Notes: generated by a model not told the origin, from the letters alone. A DNA stretch of 64,000 nt from Nocardia beijingensis NBRC 16342 (GCF_001612785.1 NZ_BDBC01000032.1:140344-204343), one strand, 5' to 3'. Positions 1 through 9,160 are shown, numbered from the stretch's first letter. Made by a program: numbers and translations.

Positions 1-965
1 GACCCGAACACCCACACCGGACGCGCCAGCATCGTCGCCGCCAGCACCGCCACCGCCGACCACAGCAGCGTCGCGTGATCGAGCTCGCTGTGCCACGCAC
101 CCTCCACGATGCCGCGCACCTGCAACCCGATCAGCACGAACACCGCGCTCTCCAGGATGAACTGGATCGTGCGCCAATTGATGCGCTCGGCGATCCGCGA
201 CGCGGCGCTCTGCCACACCGGCGCGTTGTGCCCCAGGATCATCCCGCACACGACCACCGCGATCACCCCCGAGGCGTGAATGCCCTCGGCGGGAAGATAC
301 GCCGCGAACGGCGCCAGGAACGACAATGTCGTGTCCATCACCGGATCGGTGATCCGCCGCCGCAGCATCGCCAGCAGGTAGGCCACCCCCACCCCCACCG
401 CGGCGCCGCCACCGGCCGCCAGCGCGAAATCGGCCCCGGCCGCCCACACCGACACCGTGCCCGCCATCGCCGCCAGCGCCGTCCGCAACGCCACCAGCGC
501 GGTCGCGTCGTTGAACAGCGATTCGTCCTCCAGGATCGTCACGATCCGCCGCGGCATCCCGATCCGCCGCGCCACCGCCGTCGCGGCCACCGCGTCCGGC
601 GGAGCCACCACCGCGCCCAACGCCACCGCGACCGCGAACGGCACCGGCAGCAGCCACCACACCACCACCGCCACGGCGAACGTCGTGAACAACACCAAAC
701 CGACCGACAACAACCCGATCGTGCGCACATTCGCCCGGAAATCCACCAACGACGTGCGGATCGCGGCGGTATACAGCAATGGAGGCAGAAAACCGAGCAG
801 AATGATCTCCGGCTCCAAATGGATCTCCGGCAGGAACGGCAGATACGACGCCGCCACCCCGCCCACCGTCAACACCAGCGGTTCGGAGATCCCGAACCGA
901 CGCGCCAGCGCCGCCAACGCGGCCGCCGACGCGACGAGAACAACCAGGCCGATCGCGACATGCAC
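1..965 (-). CDS. Na+/H+ (cation/proton) antiporter, CPA1 type; 3' end outside window
   Basis: Exchanges cations for protons across the cytoplasmic membrane. Reading the minus strand from a GTG at 965 gives an uninterrupted frame to the window edge, about 321 residues of the N-terminal transmembrane core. The frame is very hydrophobic and contains the CPA1 signature: APPDAVAATAV, then a short basic linker, then LEDESLFNDATALV with the acidic and Asn-Asp residues that carry ions. Membrane segments follow in quick succession. The GTG start is chosen because the first membrane helix begins directly after it (VHVAIGLVVLVA); no strong ribosome site precedes it. Family assignment is firm; the transported ion is not known. 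The C-terminal part lies to the left of the window. Confidence 0.85.
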   Translation of the reverse strand, partial: MHVAIGLVVLVASAAALAALARRFGISEPLVLTVGGVAASYLPFLPEIHLEPEIILLGFLPPLLYTAAIRTSLVDFRANVRTIGLLSVGLVLFTTFAVAVVVWWLLPVPFAVAVALGAVVAPPDAVAATAVARRIGMPRRIVTILEDESLFNDATALVALRTALAAMAGTVSVWAAGADFALAAGGGAAVGVGVAYLLAMLRRRITDPVMDTTLSFLAPFAAYLPAEGIHASGVIAVVVCGMILGHNAPVWQSAASRIAERINWRTIQFILESAVFVLIGLQVRGIVEGAWHSELDHATLLWSAVAVLAATMLARPVWVFG

Positions 966-1093
966 GGTGGAATTCTCGCAGAGCGCACGATCGGCTAACG
1001 GCCCGCGCGGTAGATGACACGTGCACGGCCGACCGGAACTACTGTGCCCGGCGCGTCCACGCGCCATGCTTGTCGACGACAAGGAGGTAGACC

Positions 1094-1996
1094 ATGGAGG
1101 AGTTCGCGTCCTGGCGGGCGAACGGACGACGCCACACACATCGCGGTCACCAGATCTTCTGGCGCGACGCAGGCGCGGGTCCCGACGGGACGCTGGTGTG
1201 CATCCACGGATTCCCCACCGCGTCCTGGGACTGGCACCGCGTCTGGCCCGGCCTGTGCGAACGATTCGCCCGCGTCATCGCCGCGGACATGATCGGCTTC
1301 GGCTGGTCGGCCAAACCCCGCCACTACGACTACCGCATCACCGACCAAGCCGACATCCACGAAACCCTGCTGCGCGAACAAGGCGTCAGCCGATTCCACA
1401 TCCTCGCCCACGACTACGGCGACAGCGTCGCCCAGGAACTACTGGCCCGCGACGCCGAACGCCGCGCCGGCGGCGACGAATCCCTGGTGATCGAATCGGT
1501 GTTCCTGCTCAACGGCGGCCTGTTCCCCGAAGCCCACCGCCCCCGCCCGGTGCAGCGGCTGCTGGCGGGCCCGCTCGGCCCGCTCGTCGGCGTGCTCGGC
1601 AGCGAACGCACCTTCCACCGCAGCCTGGCCGCGGTGTTCGGACCCGACACCAAACCCACCGACGTCGAACTGCACCAGTTCTGGCTGCTGTGGTGCAGCA
1701 AACACGGAAAACGCAACGGCCACAAGCTGATCCGCTACATGGGCGAACGACGCAGGCAACGGCAGCGCTGGGTGGGCGCCCTGCAGCAGGCCCGCGTCCC
1801 GATCCGGCTGCTCGACGGCCTCACCGACCCGGTCTCCGGCGGCCACATGGTGCGCCGCTACCGCGAACTGATCACCGACCCCGACGTCGTCGAACTGCCG
1901 CGCATCGGCCACTACCCGCAACTGGAAGCACCCGAGCAGACCCTCGAGGCACTGCTGGAATTCCACGACACCCGCGTCCACAAGCCCACCGCCTGA
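1094..1996 (+). CDS. MEST/PEG1-like alpha/beta hydrolase
   Basis: 300-residue alpha/beta hydrolase. Seen: oxyanion-hole HGFP at 38-41, a nucleophile elbow AHDYGD with Asp107 where esterases have Ser, and a C-terminal HYPQLE with candidate catalytic His273. The Asp nucleophile is typical of epoxide hydrolases and haloalkane dehalogenases. The strings HDYGD-VAQELL, NGGLFPE-HRP, VFGP, RWVGAL and HYPQLE resemble animal MEST (PEG1) over most of the length, so it belongs to that branch rather than to classical dehalogenases. An excellent ribosome site (AAGGAGGT, 1081-1088) lies 5 nt before the ATG. A strong hairpin follows the stop. It is probably monocistronic and its substrate is unknown. Confidence 0.85.
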   Translation: MEEFASWRANGRRHTHRGHQIFWRDAGAGPDGTLVCIHGFPTASWDWHRVWPGLCERFARVIAADMIGFGWSAKPRHYDYRITDQADIHETLLREQGVSRFHILAHDYGDSVAQELLARDAERRAGGDESLVIESVFLLNGGLFPEAHRPRPVQRLLAGPLGPLVGVLGSERTFHRSLAAVFGPDTKPTDVELHQFWLLWCSKHGKRNGHKLIRYMGERRRQRQRWVGALQQARVPIRLLDGLTDPVSGGHMVRRYRELITDPDVVELPRIGHYPQLEAPEQTLEALLEFHDTRVHKPTA

Positions 1997-2001
1997 CCCG
2001 C

Positions 2002-2033
2002 GTTCCGGACCGGCGGGGCAGCCGGTCCGGAAC
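2002..2033. terminator. Hairpin terminator after the MEST-like gene
   Basis: Perfect inverted repeat with 12-nt arms (GTTCCGGACCGG and its complement) around an 8-nt loop, starting 5 nt after the stop codon. There is no U-tract, as is usual for actinobacterial hairpin terminators. Confidence 0.65.
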
Positions 2034-2159
2034 ATCGGGACACCGCCGCGGCACTAGGGTGGAGACCACGCCACGCCAGCGGGCCGCCGCCGAAACACCG
2101 TCGCGCGGAACCACTCCCACGGCCCGACCGCCGACAATGACGCACCCCAGGAGCCGCCG

Positions 2160-3131
2160 ATGTCCGCCGCAGACCTCTCGCTCGAGACCATCGAACTCCA
2201 CCAGACCGGGCGCGTGCTCACCGCGCGGGTCGTCGCACCCCCGTGGAACTTCGTCACCACCGCGGTCGTCCGCGACCTCGACATCCTCACCGCCGCGGCC
2301 GACACCGACGACACCGTCGGCGCGGTCGTGCTCACCGGGGGACTGCCCGGCCGCTTCCTCACCCACGCCGACCCCGCCGCCCTCGGCGGCATGATCGACA
2401 AACCGCGCCCCTTCGTCCCCGCCCGCGCCGCGGCACCCTTCCTGCGCGCCGCCGCGGCCGTGCTGCACGTCCCCGGCGCGACCGCCCTGGTCGAACGCCA
2501 CGGCGGAGGACTCGGCGCGGGCCTGGTCTGGGGCTACCGCTGGAAACGCACCACCCTGCGGATGAACCGCTCCGGCGTCGCCTATCTCGCCGCCATCAAC
2601 GGACCCGCGCTCGGCGGCGGCCACGAGATCGCCCTCGCCTGCGACCTGCGCTACGCCGCCGACGCCGACCACGTGCGCCTGGGCCAGATCGAGACACTGG
2701 CCAACCTCATCCCCGGCGGCGGCGCCACCCAACGCCTCACCCGCCTGCTCGGCGCCGCCAAAGCCATCGAGATCACCCTCGAAGGCGCACCCTTCACCGT
2801 TCGGCAAGCGCTGCGTCTGGGCCTGCTGCACCGGGTGGTCCCCGCGCCGGACCTGCTCGCCGAAACCCAGGCCACCGCGGCACGGCTGGCCGCGCGCAAC
2901 CCGCTCGTCGTCGCCGAACTCAAACGCGCCGTCTACTTCGGCGCCGACAAAACCCTCTCCCGCGGCCTGGACGCCGAACAAGCCGCCTTCGTCTCCGTCG
3001 GCACCACGGCCGCGGCCGCGCGCACCACGAAAGCCTTCTTCGAAGACCTCGAACGTCTCGACGACACCCCGTTCCTCGCCGATCCGCAGCCCTGGCTCGA
3101 CGGCACTCGCGTCGACCAGGTGAGCGGATAG
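2160..3131 (+). CDS. Enoyl-CoA hydratase/isomerase family protein
   Basis: 323-residue crotonase-fold protein acting on acyl-CoA thioesters. Seen: GPALGGGHEIALACDLRYA, holding the oxyanion-hole glycines and the first catalytic Glu, and GQIETLANLIPGGGATQRLTR, where the Glu after QI matches the second catalytic Glu. Keeping both favours hydratase activity, but the protein is longer than the usual 260 residues: the first 130 residues hold an extra segment between the two halves of the fold, so a specialised substrate is likely. AGGAG precedes the ATG. It converges on the monooxygenase gene with a 31-bp gap. Confidence 0.85.
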   Translation: MSAADLSLETIELHQTGRVLTARVVAPPWNFVTTAVVRDLDILTAAADTDDTVGAVVLTGGLPGRFLTHADPAALGGMIDKPRPFVPARAAAPFLRAAAAVLHVPGATALVERHGGGLGAGLVWGYRWKRTTLRMNRSGVAYLAAINGPALGGGHEIALACDLRYAADADHVRLGQIETLANLIPGGGATQRLTRLLGAAKAIEITLEGAPFTVRQALRLGLLHRVVPAPDLLAETQATAARLAARNPLVVAELKRAVYFGADKTLSRGLDAEQAAFVSVGTTAAAARTTKAFFEDLERLDDTPFLADPQPWLDGTRVDQVSG

Positions 3132-3162
3132 CGCAGCCCGCAGCACCGACGCGACAGCGTCC

Positions 3163-4296
3163 TCAGCTGTCGGCGGCATCCGAGCCGGGTTGGAAGAACG
3201 CGAGGATTCTGCGGCTGGCGTCCGGGGCCATCAGCATTTCCTGGATGGCAGCGCACTGCCGGGCGGCGGCGCTGGTGCGTTCGAACATCTCGTGCTCGTA
3301 TTCCGCGACAGCGGCGGGGAAGTCGTCCGGGTGCGCGGCCAGCGCCAGGCCGAGCAGCGCGCCGTCGAGCAGCGCCATGTTGGCGCCCTCGCCCACCGGC
3401 GGCATCAGGTGCGCGGCATCGCCGAGCAACGTCACCCCCGGCGTCGACGGCCAGGTCAGCCCGACCGGCAGCGTGGTGATCGACCGCGGCACGACCGCAT
3501 CGTCACAGGCCGCGATCAGTGCGATGAACCGCTCGTGCCAGCCGGAAAGCAACTCGATCAGCCGCGCCCGAGCCGCGGCCGGGTCCTCGAACGGGATTCC
3601 GCTGGTGGCGAACCAGTCCTCGCCGGTGTTGTAGAAGCTGAGGCCGATGCGAACGCGGCCGTCGCCGTTGCGCTGCGCCGCCAGCGACAGACCGTTGCCC
3701 AGCACCCAGTAGTTGCCTCGTCCGACCATCGCCGCGAGATCGGGGTGGGTGCGGTCGATGTCGGGGATACCGAGCTCGACGACGTTCTGGCCGATATGCG
3801 CCGGGCGGGCGTCGGTGAGCAGCGGGCGAACTCGCGACTGCGCGCCGTCCGCGCCGACCAGCAGCTCACAGGTCGCGGTGCTGCCATCGGCGAAGCGCAG
3901 CACACCGTTGTCGGCGGATTCGAACGCCCGTCCCCAGCGCACCACACCCTCGGGCAGGGAATCCAGCAGCAGCGCACGCAGATCGGCGCGGTCGACCTCG
4001 GGGCGCTCGAGCGGGGCGTCGTCGGGGGTGTCCTCCTGCAGCAGCAAGGTGCCGTCGGGTTCCAGAAGGCGCATGTCCTGCCCTTCGCCGCGGGCGATCG
4101 CGTGGAACTGCTCGATCAGGCCCGCCTCGCGCAGCGCGCGCTGCCCGGTCCCGGAATGGATGTCGAGCATGCCGCCCTGACCGCGGGCGTCGCGCGCGGG
4201 CTCGCGTTCGTACACGACGGCGTCGATGCCGTTGACGTGCAGCACACGAGCGAGGGCCAGGCCGCCGAGGCCGGCTCCGATGATGGCGATGGTCAT
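3163..4296 (-). CDS. FAD-dependent monooxygenase, TetX/PHBH-like
   Basis: 377-residue aromatic-hydroxylase-type flavoprotein. Seen: N-terminal dinucleotide motif IIGAGLGGLALA with an acidic residue ending strand 2 (YERE), the central VGADGAQSRVR motif, and the C-terminal GDAAHLMPPVGEGANMALLDG that binds FAD. It would use NAD(P)H and O2 to hydroxylate a small molecule, and the TetX-like sequence suggests a drug or xenobiotic. A longer frame extends upstream, but the ATG at 4296 is chosen because the fold starts there and GGAGAGG lies just before it. It is divergent from a TetR gene, with a palindromic operator in the 69-bp gap, so it is probably repressed by that TetR and induced by the substrate. 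Confidence 0.88.
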   Translation of the reverse strand: MTIAIIGAGLGGLALARVLHVNGIDAVVYEREPARDARGQGGMLDIHSGTGQRALREAGLIEQFHAIARGEGQDMRLLEPDGTLLLQEDTPDDAPLERPEVDRADLRALLLDSLPEGVVRWGRAFESADNGVLRFADGSTATCELLVGADGAQSRVRPLLTDARPAHIGQNVVELGIPDIDRTHPDLAAMVGRGNYWVLGNGLSLAAQRNGDGRVRIGLSFYNTGEDWFATSGIPFEDPAAARARLIELLSGWHERFIALIAACDDAVVPRSITTLPVGLTWPSTPGVTLLGDAAHLMPPVGEGANMALLDGALLGLALAAHPDDFPAAVAEYEHEMFERTSAAARQCAAIQEMLMAPDASRRILAFFQPGSDAADS

Positions 4297-4307
4297 GATT
4301 ACCTCTC

Positions 4308-4340
4308 CGATACACCGTACTGTTTCGATACAGTGTATCG
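4308..4340. promoter_or_regulatory. Operator between monooxygenase and TetR genes
   Basis: CGATACAGTGTATCG at 4326-4340 is a perfect 7-1-7 palindrome. CGATACAC at 4308-4315 also pairs with GTGTATCG at the right end, making a nested, wider repeat. It sits between the divergent starts at 4296 and 4366 and covers the expected -35 area of the TetR promoter, whose TAATGT -10 is at 4353-4358. This is the usual layout for TetR autoregulation plus control of the neighbour. Confidence 0.75.
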
Positions 4341-4365
4341 GCGGGTGCGATGTAATGTCAGCGGC

Positions 4366-5046
4366 ATGTTGGTGTGGGAGAGACCCGAGCCACCGAATCG
4401 ACCCGTACCCGCCCCATTGAGCCGGGAGCGGATCGTGCGCGCGGCGATCCGGCTGGCCGACGCCGACGGCCTCGAAGCGGTGTCGCTGCGCAAGGTCGCC
4501 GCCGCCCTGGACGTCGGGCCGATGCGCCTGTACGGCTACATCGCCACCAAAGACGAGTTGCTCGACCTGATGGTCGACGCCGTCTACGCCGAGATCCGGC
4601 CGACCGGAAACAGCAGGCGCGAAGTGCTGCGTTCGGTCGCCGAAACCACCCGGCAAGCCGTCCACCAGCACGAATGGCTCGCCGACCTGCTCGGTGGGCG
4701 ACCCCAGCTAGGACCGAACGCGCTGGCCAGGGGAGAAGCGGTCATCGCCGCGCTCGACGGCGTCGACGTGGACATCGTCATGCCGGTGGTCACCGCCGTC
4801 GACGCCTACGTCATCGGCGCGGTGCGCCGCGAGATCGCCGAACGGCGCGCGGAGCGGGCCACCGGAATGGACGAAAAACAGTGGCAGGCCGCCTACGGAC
4901 CGTATCTGGAACGGGCCTTCGCCACCGGCCGATACCCCGCCCTGGCCACGGTCATCCGCGACGCCGCCCACCTCGACGCCGACCAGACCTTCCAGACCGG
5001 CCTGGACTTCCTCCTCGACGGCATCGAAGCCCGCATCCCGACCTGA
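4366..5046 (+). CDS. TetR family repressor (TetR_C_1-like)
   Basis: 226 residues. The N-terminal helix-turn-helix (LSRERIVRAAIRLADADGLEAVSLRKVAAALDVGPMRLYGYIATKDELLDLMVD) is typical of TetR proteins. The C-terminal half is all-helical like the TetR ligand-binding domain. The ATG at 4366 is preceded at 7 nt by TAATGT, so the mRNA is probably leaderless. It is divergent from a TetX-like monooxygenase and shares a palindromic operator with it; it most likely represses both until the monooxygenase substrate binds. The frame stays open upstream of the ATG, but those codons have no TetR similarity. Confidence 0.88.
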   Translation: MLVWERPEPPNRPVPAPLSRERIVRAAIRLADADGLEAVSLRKVAAALDVGPMRLYGYIATKDELLDLMVDAVYAEIRPTGNSRREVLRSVAETTRQAVHQHEWLADLLGGRPQLGPNALARGEAVIAALDGVDVDIVMPVVTAVDAYVIGAVRREIAERRAERATGMDEKQWQAAYGPYLERAFATGRYPALATVIRDAAHLDADQTFQTGLDFLLDGIEARIPT

Positions 5047-5224
5047 CCCACAGCCGAGAAAACCGGACACCCGCCCGTGGCTCGACGCTGCACGCCTGCA
5101 CGCTCCGGACCCCACGCCCTGACGGTATCCGCACAGCGTGCACTACCTGCGCGCCCGTGCGGAGACCTGGCAACACCGCGGCTCCCGCACCCATTCCGCC
5201 TGGCGACAGGACGAGCCGCCGCCG

Positions 5225-7438
5225 TCAAGCCGTCGGCGCGGGCTCCCGCTCGCCGACACCGGCGCGCTCCCGCGCGTCGACGGCCGCCCGCGTCACCGTC
5301 ACCCAGGTGTTGTTCACCGCCGCCGTCCCCGAGAACGTGTCCGTCAACGCCGGATCGTGCAGCAAATTCACGTTCGCGCCCGGCAACGACGCCGCCACCG
5401 TCCACCCGACACCTGGCTCCTGATGCCCCCACCCGTGCGGAATCGCCACCGTCCCGGCCCGGATGTCGTCGCTCACCTCCAACGGCACCACGATCGACCC
5501 GGTCCGCGAACGCACCGTCACCGGCTCGCCGTCCCGCAACCCCCGCGCGGCCGCATCCTCCGGATGCATCAGCGCGGTGCACCGATCCCGCCCCTTCACC
5601 ATCGACGGCACATTGTGCAACCACGAGTTGTTGCTGCGCAGATGACGGCGACCGATCAACTTCAAGTCGTAGCCGTCCGACGGCGCGGTCACCGCCTTAC
5701 CCGCGCGCGCGTCCGCCAGCACCTGCCGCGCGGCCGCCACGAAATCCTCCGGCGCCAGATGCACCTTCCGATCCTTCGTCCCCAGCAACGACCGCAGCCG
5801 CGGCCGCAACGGCCCCAGATCGACCCCACCCGCGGCCGCACGCACCTTACCCACCGTCAAACCCTTACGGCCACGCCGCAACACCCCGTACGGACCCGCC
5901 GCGACACCGAGCGAAGCGATCCGCAACGGACTCACCCGATCGAACAACGCGTTCACCACCCGCCCGGTGAACCGGCGCGCCGGCAACGGCACCACCTCGG
6001 TCACCAACCGCGCCATGATCTGCCAATCCTCCAACCCATCGGCAGGCGGCTCGAACACCCGCGCGTCGAAACGCAGATTGTTGCGCACACTGAACACCGG
6101 GAACAGGATGTTGACGTCCTCCCGCTCCAACGGCGAAATCGGCGGCAGGATGATGTCGGCATGCCGCGTCGTCTCCGTGACGTACATATCCACCGCCACA
6201 TAGAAATCCAGCGAATCCAGCGCCGCACCCAACCGGCCCCGCTGCGGCGTCGACAGCACCGGATTGCCCGCATACGTGATCATCGCGCGAATACGGCCCG
6301 GCCCCTCGGTCAGCATCTCCTCCGCCAGCGCCGCCACCGGCAACTCCGACCGAAACGACTTGTAGGTCCCGGAACTGTCGGTCCACGCCCCGTACCCCAC
6401 CGGCAGATACTTCCCGTACCGCACCGCATCGATCGGCGGCGTCGCGAACATCTGACCACCGGCCCGATCCAAATTGCCGGTCACCGCGTTGATCGTGTTC
6501 ACCAACCAATGCGTCAACGTGCCCGTCACCTGCTGACACACCCCGATCCGCGCGTACAGCACCGCCGAGGACGCCGCCGCGTGCTCCCGGGCGAGCCCGC
6601 GAATCGTCCCCGCGTCCACCCCGGCGTACTGCGCCATCGCCTCCGGAGACGCCTCGGCCACCAGCGACCGCAGCAACTCCCAGCCCGTGCTGGAGGCCCG
6701 AATCGCCTTCTCGTCACACAGATCCTCGGCCACCAGCACATGCAGCATCGCCAGCAGCAGATACACATCCCCACCCGCAGCCACCGCCACGTGCTGATCG
6801 GCCAGCCGCGCCGTCTCCGTCCACCGCGGATCGATCACCACGACCTTCCCGCCACGCCGCCGCACGTCCCGGATCCGCTGCTTCGCGTTCGGCATGGTCG
6901 TGACCGACCCGTTCGACACCGCCGGATTCGCCCCCAGGATCACCAGGCGATCGGTCCGATCGATATCGGTCACCGGCATCAGCACATTCGAGCCGAACAT
7001 CCGCCACGCCACGAACTCCTGCGGGAACTGATCGATCGACGACGCCGAGAAGAAGTTCCGCGTCATCAGCACCGACCGCAGCAGCACCGCGTACAGCACC
7101 GACGAACTGTGCGCGGCCGGATTCCCCAGATACATCCCCACGGCACTGTTCCCGTGCTCGCGACGCACCTTCCGCAACCGCCGCCCGATCTCCTCGAACG
7201 CCTCCTCCCAGCCGATCGGCTCGAACGACGAACCCACCCGCCGCACCGGCGTCCGCAACCGATCCGGGTCGTGGTGCAACCCGCCCATCGCCGTCGCCTT
7301 CGGGCAGATGTAGCCCTTCGACAGCACGTCCTGCGGATTGCCCTCGATCCGCGTCACCTGATCACCGTCGACCGTGACGAGAATCCCGCAGTGCGCCTCA
7401 CACAACGTGCACTGGCGGGCAATGGTGTTAGCACTCAT
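5225..7438 (-). CDS. Molybdopterin-dependent oxidoreductase (FdhA/nitrate reductase-like)
   Basis: 737-residue catalytic subunit of the DMSO-reductase family, with a bis-MGD molybdenum cofactor and one 4Fe-4S cluster. Seen: Cys10-x2-Cys13-x3-Cys17 and Cys45 (GYICPK) for the cluster; central Rossmann-like MGD domains (VILGANPAVSNG, VVVIDPRWTETARLADQHV); and a C-terminal cofactor-binding domain with LHPEDAAARGLRDGEPVTVRSRTGSI-type sequence interrupted by substitutions. No Tat signal is visible, so it is cytoplasmic. AGAAGGTG lies before the ATG. No electron-transfer subunit lies next to it; the substrate could be formate or an N/S-oxide, and the sequence alone does not decide. The gene is 66 bp downstream of the GNAT gene and may be co-transcribed with it. 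Confidence 0.85.
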   Translation of the reverse strand: MSANTIARQCTLCEAHCGILVTVDGDQVTRIEGNPQDVLSKGYICPKATAMGGLHHDPDRLRTPVRRVGSSFEPIGWEEAFEEIGRRLRKVRREHGNSAVGMYLGNPAAHSSSVLYAVLLRSVLMTRNFFSASSIDQFPQEFVAWRMFGSNVLMPVTDIDRTDRLVILGANPAVSNGSVTTMPNAKQRIRDVRRRGGKVVVIDPRWTETARLADQHVAVAAGGDVYLLLAMLHVLVAEDLCDEKAIRASSTGWELLRSLVAEASPEAMAQYAGVDAGTIRGLAREHAAASSAVLYARIGVCQQVTGTLTHWLVNTINAVTGNLDRAGGQMFATPPIDAVRYGKYLPVGYGAWTDSSGTYKSFRSELPVAALAEEMLTEGPGRIRAMITYAGNPVLSTPQRGRLGAALDSLDFYVAVDMYVTETTRHADIILPPISPLEREDVNILFPVFSVRNNLRFDARVFEPPADGLEDWQIMARLVTEVVPLPARRFTGRVVNALFDRVSPLRIASLGVAAGPYGVLRRGRKGLTVGKVRAAAGGVDLGPLRPRLRSLLGTKDRKVHLAPEDFVAAARQVLADARAGKAVTAPSDGYDLKLIGRRHLRSNNSWLHNVPSMVKGRDRCTALMHPEDAAARGLRDGEPVTVRSRTGSIVVPLEVSDDIRAGTVAIPHGWGHQEPGVGWTVAASLPGANVNLLHDPALTDTFSGTAAVNNTWVTVTRAAVDARERAGVGEREPAPTA

Positions 7439-7504
7439 GAAAATTCACCTTCTGCCGGATCGCTTCCCACAGGCTATCTGGGACAGCTCGTTCCGTACAG
7501 GGCT

Positions 7505-8101
7505 CTATATCGGACGAATGCGGACATGCACGTGCATGTCGTGCCAGCCATCCGCGTGCAACCCCGCACTGCGCTTCACACCTTCCGGGACGAACCCCGC
7601 CTTCACCGCCGCCCGGCACGAGGGCTGATTACGCACCGAATGCGACACCTCCAGCCGATGAAAACCCACCCCGAACGCCCACTCGGTCACCGTCTCGACC
7701 GCGGCGGGCGTCACCCCGCGGCCCCGCCACCCCGGCGCGGTCCAGTACGCGATTCCCGCCACGCCATCGGCAGGCGACATATTCCGCAACCCGACACGCC
7801 CCGCCACCACACCCTCCACGACAACCGCCCACTGCGGGCCGTCACCCTCACGCCACCCTGCCCGCCAGCGCGCGATCAACTCCCGCGCCTCGGCCTCGGA
7901 GACCACATCGCGAACATGCCAGCGTTGAATATCCGGATCCTGATAGACAGCACGAATCACCGCCGCATCCGCATTCGCCCACGGCCGCAACAACACAGCC
8001 GCGCCCCGCAGGGTGGGCTGAACTCCCGCGGCGAACACTTCGGCGGCGACCACGTCGGGCATCAGAGCGGACACATCCGGATTGTCACCCGCACCCACCA
8101 T
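7505..8101 (-). CDS. GNAT family N-acetyltransferase
   Basis: About 198 residues from an ATG at 8101. Seen: LRGAAVLLRPW at the first strand, AYWTAPGWRGRGVTPAAVETVTEWAF carrying the acetyl-CoA pyrophosphate loop (R/Q-x2-G-x-G/A class), and VSHSVRNQPSCRAAVKAGFVPEGVKR near the end. This resembles RimJ/RimL-type N-terminal or small-molecule acetyltransferases. The start is uncertain: the frame is open to 8215 with an arginine-rich, non-GNAT leader, and an ATG at 8062 is also possible. It lies upstream of the molybdopterin enzyme on the same strand. Confidence 0.78.
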   Translation of the reverse strand: MVGAGDNPDVSALMPDVVAAEVFAAGVQPTLRGAAVLLRPWANADAAVIRAVYQDPDIQRWHVRDVVSEAEARELIARWRAGWREGDGPQWAVVVEGVVAGRVGLRNMSPADGVAGIAYWTAPGWRGRGVTPAAVETVTEWAFGVGFHRLEVSHSVRNQPSCRAAVKAGFVPEGVKRSAGLHADGWHDMHVHVRIRPI

Positions 8102-8356
8102 CCGCCGCCACAGAATTCGTCGCCGAAGTGCCCGATGACGCCTACCCGCAAGCGGATTCGCACGCAACCGCACCGCCCGCGCAGCGAGACGCCGCCAAGA
8201 CAGGCATGCTGTCAACCGTCTCAGACCGTGCGGCGGCTACACCGTGCCCGGTTCGGCGCGGTCGCTCGGCACCGGCGCACTCAGGACTCGACCACTGAAC
8301 CGATGGCGGGCGTGCGGAATCGACCGTCCCGTGCGCGGGTTGCCGTCGCCCGTAAC

Positions 8357-8369
8357 TGTCACTGTGACG
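8357..8369. promoter_or_regulatory. Copy 1 of a TGTCACTGTGACG motif
   Basis: Thirteen-base motif with a GTCAC-T-GTGAC palindromic core, on the far (GNAT) side of the YczE gene. An identical copy lies at 9161-9173 on the other side. It looks like a site for a dimeric regulator; which one is unknown. Confidence 0.4.
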
Positions 8370-8374
8370 ATTAG

Positions 8375-8391
8375 AGGGGGCGGCGCCCCCT
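8375..8391. terminator. Possible terminator after the YczE-type gene
   Basis: AGGGGG and CCCCCT arms (6 bp) around a CGGCG loop, 28 nt past the stop of the minus-strand YczE-type gene. The stem is short and has no U-tract. Confidence 0.35.
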
Positions 8392-8418
8392 GGAGTAGGG
8401 GAGTCGCGCCCCGTCTCG

Positions 8419-9105
8419 CTACGCGGCCGGGACTCCCACCGCCTCACCGCCGACGGCAGGCGCCGGCTTCGGCGCCGCGAACCCCGGCAGGAACCGGTTC
8501 ACCGCGGGGATCATCAGATGGATCAGCGGGCCGATCCCGAAGGCATACACCAGCGTTCCGACGCCGGCGCTACCACCGAGGACGAACCCCGTCGTCAACA
8601 CCGTCAGCTCGATCGCCGTGCGCACCACCCACACCGATCGACCGGTCCGACGAACCAGTCCAGTCATCAATCCATCCCGCGGACCCGGACCCATGCCCGC
8701 CCCGATGTACAGCACACTGGCCACAGCGTTCAGCGCGACCGCGGCCGCCATGGCACCCACCCGCACCCCGAGCGCATCCCACGACGGCAACCACGCCAAC
8801 CCGGCGTCGACCGACACCGCGATCACCACGACATTGCTCACCGTGCCCAGCCCGGGCAACTGCCGCAGCGGAATCCAGGCCAACAACACCGCGACACCGG
8901 TCAGCGCCGTGACGGCACCGAAACTGATCGGCACATGCCGCGCCACACCCTGATGAAACACATCCCACGGATCCAACCCGAGCCCGGCCCGCACCATCAC
9001 CGCCATCGAGAACCCGTACAACCACAATCCGACATACAACGCGACCAACCGACGAACCAGCACCACCCCAGCGTGCCCGCAACTGGCCACCACAACCAGA
9101 GCCAA
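8419..9105 (-). CDS. YczE/YyaS/YitT-type integral membrane protein
   Basis: Up to 228 residues with about five to six membrane helices. Seen: LYGFSMAVMVRAGLGLDPWDVFHQGVA, typical of the YczE family (glycine-rich DPWDVF loop), and later GAGMGPGPRDGLMTGL with the second conserved GPRDGLM loop. The family is of unknown function, often encoded beside MocR-type or other regulators; none is adjacent here. The first codon given is a TTG, but GTG codons about 14 residues in (near 9063-9066) would place the start directly before the first helix and may be the true start. A motif shared with the far side of the gene (TGTCACTGTGACG) lies 56 bp upstream. Confidence 0.8.
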   Translation of the reverse strand: MALVVVASCGHAGVVLVRRLVALYVGLWLYGFSMAVMVRAGLGLDPWDVFHQGVARHVPISFGAVTALTGVAVLLAWIPLRQLPGLGTVSNVVVIAVSVDAGLAWLPSWDALGVRVGAMAAAVALNAVASVLYIGAGMGPGPRDGLMTGLVRRTGRSVWVVRTAIELTVLTTGFVLGGSAGVGTLVYAFGIGPLIHLMIPAVNRFLPGFAAPKPAPAVGGEAVGVPAA

Positions 9106-9160
9106 TCACCGATCACTGGACACAACGCAATCCACCGACACTTTCGGGTGCGCACTGAAG

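Noticed and set aside
5138..8374. A plus-strand frame of more than 1000 codons opposite the molybdopterin and GNAT genes
   Set aside because: It is Arg/His/Pro-rich without motifs, while the minus strand encodes clear enzymes. Long antisense frames are expected at this GC content.
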